A DNA stretch of 12,437 nucleotides from an uncultured Phascolarctobacterium sp. (GTDB lineage: Bacteria > Bacillota > Negativicutes > Acidaminococcales > Acidaminococcaceae): the NCBI GenBank assembly GCA_900552855.1, contig USBG01000043.1, positions 1 to 12,437 of the forward strand. The letters are read 5' to 3'. A program made the translations under genes and the position numbers. The notes beneath the pieces are model-generated. The model made no database searches, was not told the origin of the DNA, and saw only the letters and a program-made list of their open reading frames with translations. Numbering within the stretch: position 1 is the stretch's first letter; each line of letters begins with the position of its first letter. Of this stretch, positions 7,357-12,437 are shown piece after piece.

Positions 7357-7752
7357 CTACATAAATAAGCGTAAAATAAAAACTACCACCGCACCAACAG
7401 CAGCAAAAATTAAAAATGTAGGCAAAAGGAAAAAGAACAACGCCAGAATACCGCCTAAAATAAGCAATGTCATTAAAATACCACTGCCACAGCCAAACTG
7501 ATGCACCTTGATACCATTATTAAAGCGTTGCCCTCTATAGGCTTCATTTTCATAGGATTCTTGTTTCTGCTCTCTCTCGTTTTTAGGAGATGCAGAGGAA
7601 GAACTGCTTCCATCCTCTTCTATTGTAACACCATCAAAGGTATCACGCTCTTGGGGGCTTAACACTTTGGCATCTACCTTGAATTGGTAGTGGCAGTACG
7701 GACATTCAGCTGTACCTGGGTTAACCTCTCGTCCGCAAAAATCACATTTCAT
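7357..7752 (-). CDS. zinc-ribbon protein with C-terminal membrane segment, function unknown
   Basis: This 131-residue protein opens with a zinc-ribbon motif: CDFC at residues 3-6 and CPYC at 17-20, four cysteines in two CxxC pairs. A low-complexity polar linker with a Ser run follows (about 40-75). The C terminus is strongly hydrophobic, roughly residues 90-130, enough for one long or two short membrane passes, with a basic residue near the end (RLF). There is no N-terminal signal peptide, so the ribbon probably faces the cytoplasm. GGAGG lies seven bases upstream of the ATG. It begins 54 bases after the stop of the 515-residue gene, so cotranscription is likely. I do not recognise a named family; membrane-anchored zinc-ribbon proteins of this layout are common in Bacillota and mostly uncharacterised. 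Confidence 0.8.
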   Translation of the reverse strand: MKCDFCGREVNPGTAECPYCHYQFKVDAKVLSPQERDTFDGVTIEEDGSSSSSASPKNEREQKQESYENEAYRGQRFNNGIKVHQFGCGSGILMTLLILGGILALFFFLLPTFLIFAAVGAVVVFILRLFM

Positions 7753-7806
7753 AAGTTATCCTCCTACAATAGAATTCTATTTCCATCTCAAAGATTTATA
7801 TCCTAT

Positions 7807-9354
7807 TTACAGAACTGCCATCATCAACAGACTTTCTTCATTCACGTAACGTGGATCATGCTTCTCAATTGCTAAAGCAGCTTTAATACTTTCACTGGCA
7901 CGTCTAATAGCATCTACAGGAACAAACTCGCAAATTTCAGATACCTTCTGTAAATCATATGTATAGACAGCATTAAGCTCTACAAATATCTGCAAAACAC
8001 CTGCGGCCCAAACATCAGACAAAATTACCTTTTCTCCAGAAACATGCTGAAAATCGCTCCACAATGTCTGTGCTAATCTTACATCTAATGAGGAAAAGAA
8101 GTATGAGCCCATAACCTTTTTCAGCTTTCGGCTTACATCATCCTCTAAAACAGGCTGAGGCAGATATTCTGTAACATTAGTTTTAAAATCAAAGCGGTCC
8201 ATACGTACATAGCCAGAATATATCATAATGGCATGACGCATAAAAACAGGAAATTCTTTAGTAAAATCGCTCCAGCTAAGCTGACCGCCATGACGCACAC
8301 TTATCCAGCTTTTAGCTTTTTCTAAAATATCAAAAAGAACTTTCTTAGAGCTATTTTTTATATTGTGACCTCGTACTGTACTCAAAGCTATAGATTTATT
8401 GTAAAAAATATGCCCTAAAAACAGCATACCCTTGTATTCAGCAACATTGGATGAATCCATTAAAATGGCATAGCTCTCCCCTGTCAAAAAGTTTCTGCAG
8501 CTAACAGTTCCTTCATCCAGTGGCTCTTCCATAGAAAATAGAACTAGCTCAGCCTTCAAAAGCTCCTTAAGCATATCAAAAATAGGACTATTTTTTACAT
8601 CTACAACTCCAGATTGTGCATATTCGTAATAAAGCTCTAAGGGAGTTTTGTATTGATCCAGCATATGATAGTCTAAAACGAAATATTCCCAAAAGCTTTT
8701 TTCAAACTCCTGCTTTTGGTCATCAGGAACAGACTCATCCATTTCCAGATAATTACCAAACATATATCTTGCTCTGGCAATATCCATTTTATATTGCTTT
8801 TCTCTCAAAAAATATCCAGAAACCTTATCAATAGTCCTGTCAACCAAATTACCTATATTAAAGAATATTTTTTCTGGTAAGTCAGGCGAACTAAGCTCCT
8901 CATAGCTTTCATAGCCAGGCAGAAAATTACCATCTTCATCCATGATAGTAATACCTTCCTCAGTTGCAAGTAAATCCATTGCCTCAAGAGGAGCAGCAAA
9001 GCTTCTTACCTTTTTTCTTTTTGCTAAATATTGATATAACCCAGTTATGTCGTTTAAAAACGCTACTACTCGCAATTCTGTAGCTTTAAAGCCAGAGATA
9101 TTGCGTGCACACCAGGCAATACCATCAACAATATCATCGCCATTCAAGTCGCCAAGATATGCTTCTACATGACTAGCAAAAATACAGAAACAATTTACAT
9201 TGTCCCAAATTTCTATCAGCTCATCATCTATAGCGCCTTCCATGATACGTTGACGCAAATATCCTTCTGCATCTGTACGAGAAAGCACATCACTCCAACC
9301 ATAATCCTGCTCGTAAAAGGCTTCTATTAAATCAAAAACATTATCCATAATCAT
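7807..9354 (-). CDS. hypothetical 515-residue soluble protein
   Basis: I do not recognise this protein with confidence. It is acidic, has no signal peptide or membrane segment, and looks mostly helical. The segment FWEYFVLDYHMLDQYKTPLELYY (about 221-243) recalls a motif seen in SEC-C-associated Bacillota proteins. The C-terminal part (about 445-505: WAAGVLQIFVELNAVYTYD, then FVPVDAIRRASESIKAALAI) recalls helical DUF6398-like domains. Both are impressions, and no C-terminal SEC-C cysteine cluster is present. Translation may start at M1 or at M3: AAAGG lies four bases before the first ATG and ten before the second. A clear promoter precedes it (9375-9402), and the zinc-ribbon gene follows after 54 bases. 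The reading frame is long, uninterrupted and flanked by clean signals, so it is very likely a real gene. Confidence 0.85.
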   Translation of the reverse strand: MIMDNVFDLIEAFYEQDYGWSDVLSRTDAEGYLRQRIMEGAIDDELIEIWDNVNCFCIFASHVEAYLGDLNGDDIVDGIAWCARNISGFKATELRVVAFLNDITGLYQYLAKRKKVRSFAAPLEAMDLLATEEGITIMDEDGNFLPGYESYEELSSPDLPEKIFFNIGNLVDRTIDKVSGYFLREKQYKMDIARARYMFGNYLEMDESVPDDQKQEFEKSFWEYFVLDYHMLDQYKTPLELYYEYAQSGVVDVKNSPIFDMLKELLKAELVLFSMEEPLDEGTVSCRNFLTGESYAILMDSSNVAEYKGMLFLGHIFYNKSIALSTVRGHNIKNSSKKVLFDILEKAKSWISVRHGGQLSWSDFTKEFPVFMRHAIMIYSGYVRMDRFDFKTNVTEYLPQPVLEDDVSRKLKKVMGSYFFSSLDVRLAQTLWSDFQHVSGEKVILSDVWAAGVLQIFVELNAVYTYDLQKVSEICEFVPVDAIRRASESIKAALAIEKHDPRYVNEESLLMMAVL

Positions 9355-9374
9355 ATTACCTTTCTATTTTAACT

Positions 9375-9402
9375 ATTATATCATACTTTTGTGACATACC
9401 AA
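9375..9402 (-). promoter_or_regulatory. promoter of the 515-residue gene
   Basis: The minus strand has TTGGTA (9397-9402), a 16-base spacer and a perfect TATAAT (9375-9380), about 20 bases before the start codon. The -35 box matches four of six consensus bases. It lies just downstream of the lar terminator, so a new transcript begins here with a short leader. Confidence 0.75.
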
Positions 9403-9428
9403 TGTATTTTTCTAAATAAATCTATAGC

Positions 9429-9467
9429 AAAAAACACCTTTGACGAATTGTACTTCATCAAAGGTGT
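9429..9467 (-). terminator. intrinsic terminator of the lar operon
   Basis: The transcript folds into a 10-bp perfect stem (ACACCUUUGA / UCAAAGGUGU), extended to 14 bp by UGAA/UUCG pairing with one G-U, and followed by six U. It begins about ten bases after the larC stop and closes the larB-larE-larC unit. Confidence 0.92.
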
Positions 9468-9476
9468 ATATTTGAA

Positions 9477-10882
9477 TTATAACTCATGCTCTCTGCAAAT
9501 TCCAACTACAATTTGATACAAATTTTGTAATCCTATGTTGTTTTCATGATTTAAAACTCGTAAGCTTTCGTATTCTGGATAATACTCTCTTTTTCCTTGA
9601 TTATCACATACTTTTACTAAAGCATTACCGTATGGTGTTGCCACACTAATGATTTGACGTTGCAAAACAGTCCGTTCCATAACAGTGTGCCTAATTCCAA
9701 TAGTGGTTGTCTCACGAAAAATAATTTTTTCCATTTCCAACCGCTTTTCGGGTACCGTTAAGACCACCAACTCCCATGCAGGTCTATTCTTTTTCATATA
9801 GATAGGCTGATAATGAACATCTTTAGCCCCTGCATCAAGCAAAAGTTCCATAGTATATGCCAAAACCTCACCGGAGCAGTCATCAATATCTGTTTCCAGC
9901 TTAACAACAGTATCATTTAAAAAGCTTAAATTAGAGTTTTTTTTTCAGGACTTGCTTCTATCAGCATTGCTCTCAAAATGCTAGGACGCTCATAGGTGCG
10001 CTTACCTGCGCCCAAACCAATCTTTTTAATAGCAAACTCTGAAGGTAGCTTGTCAGATGTTTGCAACGCAGCTACAGCAGCAGCACCTGTAGGGGTAACG
10101 AATTCACCTTTAATAGGCATAATTTCTACCTTCAAGCCATAGGCCTGCATAATATTAGCAACAGCAGGCACAGGAACAGGCAATATTCCATGCTGGCAGC
10201 GTACAGTACCACTGCCCTCACACAGCTTGGGAACAACAACCTCTGTTATACCTAAATTATCAGCACAAACAGCAATAGTAATGACATCTACGATAGAATC
10301 TACAGCGCCAACCTCATGGAAGTGTACTTCATTCTTAGCAACAGCATGAGCCTTGGCCTCAGCTTCTGCAATAATGTCAAAAATCTTTAAGGCTAAAGCT
10401 CTAGCGCCAGCAGTCATCTTCGCACTGTTAATGATTTCAACAACCTCTTTCATACCGCTGTGCTCGTGGTGATGGTGATGTTCATGATTATGTGCGTGAC
10501 CATGGTCGTGCATTGCCTCATGATGGTGGTGTTCATGCTCGTGACCATCGTCCCCTGCGTGACAGTGTTCATGACTATGTTCGTGCTCATGCTCATGATA
10601 GTGCTCGTGTGTATGCATTAATGCATGGCTGTGCCCATCACCATGCAAATATTCCATATCATGGTCATGGTTTTCGTGCTCAGCATCAAGAATAACATTA
10701 AAATCACAGCAAGCAACACCTGCTTTTTTCACTGTGCTAATTTCATAGGTAAATCCATGAACAGGTATGCTATCAAGTGCTTCTGCTAAAACAGCTTTAT
10801 CCGCACCCAAATCTAAAAGAGCAGCTGCAAGCATATCACCACTAATACCAGCATTGCATTCCAAATATAAGCAATTTGACAT
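9477..10882 (-). CDS. larC: LarC, nickel insertion cyclometallase, read through a -1 frameshift
   Basis: LarC inserts Ni into pyridinium-3,5-bisthiocarboxylic acid mononucleotide using CTP, the last step of nickel-pincer cofactor synthesis. The first frame starts at 10882 (AGGAGG with a six-base spacer) and gives 318 residues: LECNAGISGDM at 8-18, a His-rich insert at 69-141 with 33 His, NEVHFHEVGAVDSIVDV (184-200), and a TAA at 9928-9926. The second frame encodes LETDIDDCSGEV, PIYMKKNRPAWEL and the rest to 9477, with no credible start of its own. The second frame is closed by TGA at 9947-9945, so the join must lie between 9944 and 9926, on GAA AAA AAA ACT (nine A, 9937-9945). A -1 shift on A-AAA-AAA gives a 468-residue protein reading EKK-NSNLSFLND. 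L. plantarum LarC is known to be made by programmed frameshifting, so this is probably functional. An ATG or GTG farther upstream is not preferred, because it lacks the ribosome site. Confidence 0.93.
9926..9947 (-). promoter_or_regulatory. programmed -1 frameshift site in larC
   Basis: In the zero frame the codons are GAA AAA AAA ACT CTA ATT TAA. A-AAA-AAA is a canonical slippery heptamer, and the -1 frame is open only from 9944. Five bases after the run, an AU-only hairpin (ATTTAA / TTAAAT) could form as a weak stimulator. The shorter product, LarC1, would end in KKTLI. The nine-A run also allows transcriptional slippage, which would give the same protein. Confidence 0.82.
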
Positions 10883-10888
10883 AATAAT

Positions 10889-10894
10889 CCTCCT
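10889..10894 (-). promoter_or_regulatory. ribosome-binding site deciding the larC start
   Basis: AGGAGG sits six bases before the ATG at 10882, which begins MSNCLYLECN. This places the start there, 34 bases after the larE stop, rather than at upstream in-frame codons that add an MVMFYKLRRII extension. Confidence 0.9.
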
Positions 10895-10916
10895 TAATTT
10901 ATAAAACATTACCAAT

Positions 10917-11738
10917 TTATTTGTTAAGCTCTATATTCATCTTGCCACTGCTATAGCCACCTAAATCAAGAGCAGTATAAGTAAATCCCATTTCCTTCAG
11001 CTCTCTATCAATAAGCGTTCTATTAGCCATTACAACAGCCATATCGTCTGCTAAAACCTCAATTCGCGCCATATTACCATGAACACGCACTCTAAACTGG
11101 CGCAGTCCTAAATCATACAAAAGCTGTTCTGCTTTCTCCACCATACTTAGCTTGGATGCGGTAATCGCTTCACCATACACAAAGCGAGATGCCAAGCATG
11201 CGTAAGACGGCTTATTCCATTCCTTTAGTCCAAACTCATGTGCAAGGTAACGAATCTCGGCCTTACTTAAGCCTGCATCACGTAGAGGGCTGACAACCTG
11301 TAGCTCTTGTAAAGCGCGTAGTCCCGGTCTATAATCCTTTAAATCATCTGTATTAGAACCTTCTACTAAGGTAAAAGCTCCTAACTCCTTTGTCAAACTG
11401 AGCAAGTCAGTAAATAATGCTTTTTTACAATGATAACATCTATCTGAATTATTGCTGCTAAAGCCAGGTATCTGCAATTCATCAAAGCTATAAATATACT
11501 GCTGTATACCTTTTTGAGTACAAAACTCCCTTGCTTCATCCTGCTCTCTTATTGGAATAACCCTAGATACTGCAGTAATAGCAATAGCGTTAGCACCTAA
11601 AACTTCATGAGCTACATCCAAAAGCAATGCAGAGTCTACACCGCCTGAAAAAGCTACAGCTACTTTATTCAAAGATACAAGATTGTTCTTCAAGGCCAGT
11701 AATTTATCATTTGCTATTTTCATCTCAAAATCATTCAT
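10917..11738 (-). CDS. larE: LarE, ATP-dependent pyridinium-3,5-dicarboxylate mononucleotide sulfurtransferase
   Basis: LarE activates the two carboxylates of the LarB product with ATP and adds sulfur, producing the bisthiocarboxylate that LarC metallates. The 273-residue protein shows the PP-loop SGGVDS (residues 31-36), DRCYHCKKALF (99-109), a GSNTDD segment (127-132) and KPSYACLASR (176-185). The last holds C181, which corresponds to the sacrificial cysteine of L. plantarum LarE. Two more cysteines, C101 and C104, sit in CxxC. CxxC plus the conserved Cys is the arrangement described for LarE proteins that use a [4Fe-4S] cluster rather than sacrificing a cysteine. I infer the Fe-S type is possible but cannot decide. 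AAGGA lies eight bases before the ATG. It sits 24 bases after larB and 34 before larC. Confidence 0.96.
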   Translation of the reverse strand: MNDFEMKIANDKLLALKNNLVSLNKVAVAFSGGVDSALLLDVAHEVLGANAIAITAVSRVIPIREQDEAREFCTQKGIQQYIYSFDELQIPGFSSNNSDRCYHCKKALFTDLLSLTKELGAFTLVEGSNTDDLKDYRPGLRALQELQVVSPLRDAGLSKAEIRYLAHEFGLKEWNKPSYACLASRFVYGEAITASKLSMVEKAEQLLYDLGLRQFRVRVHGNMARIEVLADDMAVVMANRTLIDRELKEMGFTYTALDLGGYSSGKMNIELNK

Positions 11739-11762
11739 AATGTAAATCCTTTAAAAATGATG

Positions 11763-12437
11763 TCATTTTACCGCCAAACGATTGATTTGTGTAGCTATAT
11801 AGCCTGCTCCATAGCCGTTATCAATATTAACAACAGAAACACAATTGGCACAGGAGTTTATCATGGTTAAAAGTGCAGACAAGCCATTAAAGCTGACACC
11901 GTAACCGACTGAAGTTGGTACTGCAATAACTGGATTTGATACCAGTCCGCCAATTACACTTGCTAATGCACCCTCCATACCGGCAACAGCAACTACACAG
12001 TTAGCACTCTGCAAATTATCCACCTTAGCTAACAAACGATGAATACCACTAACACCAACATCGTAAATACGTTCAACATAGGTGCCAAAAAACTCCGCAG
12101 TCTGAGCAGCCTCCTCCGCAACAGGAATATCTGCCGTTCCCGCAGTACAAACCACAATTTTACCAACACGCTTTTTATCAGGCTTTTCTAACTTCAAAAT
12201 ACGTGCTACAGGGTCGTACTCAATCTGCGGAATAACCCTTTTTACCAATTCGTACTGCTCCTTAGAAGCACGTGTACCAAAAACCTCTCCATGCTCCTTA
12301 TATAAACGCACATAAATAGCCTGTAAATAATCATCAGGCTTATTGCTGCAATAAACAACCTCTGGGAAGCCAGAACGAAGCTCTCGATATGTATCAAGCT
12401 TAGCAAAGCCTAAATCCTCAAATGCTTTGTGTCTAAA
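11763..12437 (-). CDS. larB: LarB, nicotinic acid adenine dinucleotide carboxylase/hydrolase (5' end outside window)
   Basis: LarB carboxylates the pyridinium ring of NaAD and cleaves its phosphoanhydride, yielding pyridinium-3,5-biscarboxylic acid mononucleotide and AMP, the first step of NPN cofactor synthesis. The frame is open to the window edge and encodes 224 residues. The N-terminal part visible reads FRHKAFEDLGFAKLDTYREL, typical of the LarB N-terminal region. GTADIPVAEEA, VAVAGMEGALASVIGGL, VIAVPTSVGYG and NIDNGYGAGYIA mark the PurE-like domain. Homologues are about 250 residues, so only some 25 N-terminal residues are missing. A GTG at 12311 is internal to the conserved region and should not be taken as the start. 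larE follows after 24 bases. The promoter of the lar operon is not in the window. Confidence 0.96.
   Translation of the reverse strand, partial: FRHKAFEDLGFAKLDTYRELRSGFPEVVYCSNKPDDYLQAIYVRLYKEHGEVFGTRASKEQYELVKRVIPQIEYDPVARILKLEKPDKKRVGKIVVCTAGTADIPVAEEAAQTAEFFGTYVERIYDVGVSGIHRLLAKVDNLQSANCVVAVAGMEGALASVIGGLVSNPVIAVPTSVGYGVSFNGLSALLTMINSCANCVSVVNIDNGYGAGYIATQINRLAVK

Noticed and set aside
7768..7781. Fourteen-base perfect palindrome AATAGAATTCTATT before the zinc-ribbon gene, possibly an operator
   Set aside because: It is a single AT-rich copy with no matching copy noticed elsewhere and no convincing promoter next to it (a TATAAA box nearby lacks a -35). Chance is a sufficient explanation.
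9861..9863. TTG at 9863 as the start of a separate LarC2 gene
   Set aside because: Conserved sequence KLETDIDDCSGEV precedes it in the same frame with no ribosome site, so the segment is better explained as the frameshifted C-terminal part of LarC.
10492..10695. Plus-strand frame rich in His/Arg opposite larC, and the CAT-GAG repeats as a DNA repeat array
   Set aside because: The repetition follows from His-Glu/Asp codons of the LarC insert. It has no spacer structure and no independent coding signal.
10915..10915. Longer larC start at 10915
   Set aside because: The added MVMFYKLRRII is not family-like and covers the ribosome site of the ATG at 10882, which has an ideal AGGAGG.
12311..12311. 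GTG at 12311 as the start of larB
   Set aside because: Conserved LarB sequence (LGFAKLDTYREL and following) continues upstream in the same frame to the window edge, so this is an internal Val codon.

Overview
The window reads as a chromosomal segment of a low-GC, Gram-positive-lineage bacterium (Bacillota). The gene neighbourhood, protein sequences and a lysine riboswitch suggest a non-sporulating member, most like the Negativicutes (Phascolarctobacterium-like). That placement is an inference from family resemblance, not a database match. Every gene I can support lies on the minus strand, so transcription runs from high to low coordinates. There is no sign of a phage, transposon, CRISPR array, tRNA or rRNA.

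Layout in transcription order. (1) 12437-9429: the nickel-pincer nucleotide (NPN) cofactor genes larB (cut by the window edge), larE and larC, closed by a strong hairpin terminator. larC is split into two frames that can be joined only by a -1 shift on a run of nine A. (2) 9402-7357: a promoter, an unrecognised 515-residue protein, and a small zinc-ribbon protein with a membrane C terminus. (3) 7143-4933: pnp (polynucleotide phosphorylase) and a terminator. (4) 4902-4454: a trimeric-type dUTPase gene, dut, whose only well-supported start is in a different frame from the body of the protein; a -1 shift at a run of six A restores it. (5) 4344-13: a perfect-consensus promoter, a lysine (L-box) riboswitch with its own terminator, then dapB-asd-dapG-dapA.

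How they work together. The dap cluster covers four enzymes of the aspartate pathway, from aspartate to tetrahydrodipicolinate: DapG phosphorylates aspartate, Asd makes the semialdehyde, DapA condenses it with pyruvate and DapB reduces the product. The riboswitch makes this supply of diaminopimelate and lysine respond to lysine. LarB, LarE and LarC convert nicotinic acid adenine dinucleotide into the Ni-pincer cofactor used by LarA-type racemases and epimerases; no larA lies in the window.

The pnp...asd-dapG-dapA order matches the B. subtilis neighbourhood, with the sporulation dipicolinate synthase genes absent and dapB, under the riboswitch, in the gap. The window is mostly housekeeping. 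The points most worth a second look are the two genes (larC and dut) that both need a -1 shift on an A-tract, the very His-rich insert in LarC, and the unassigned 515-residue protein.
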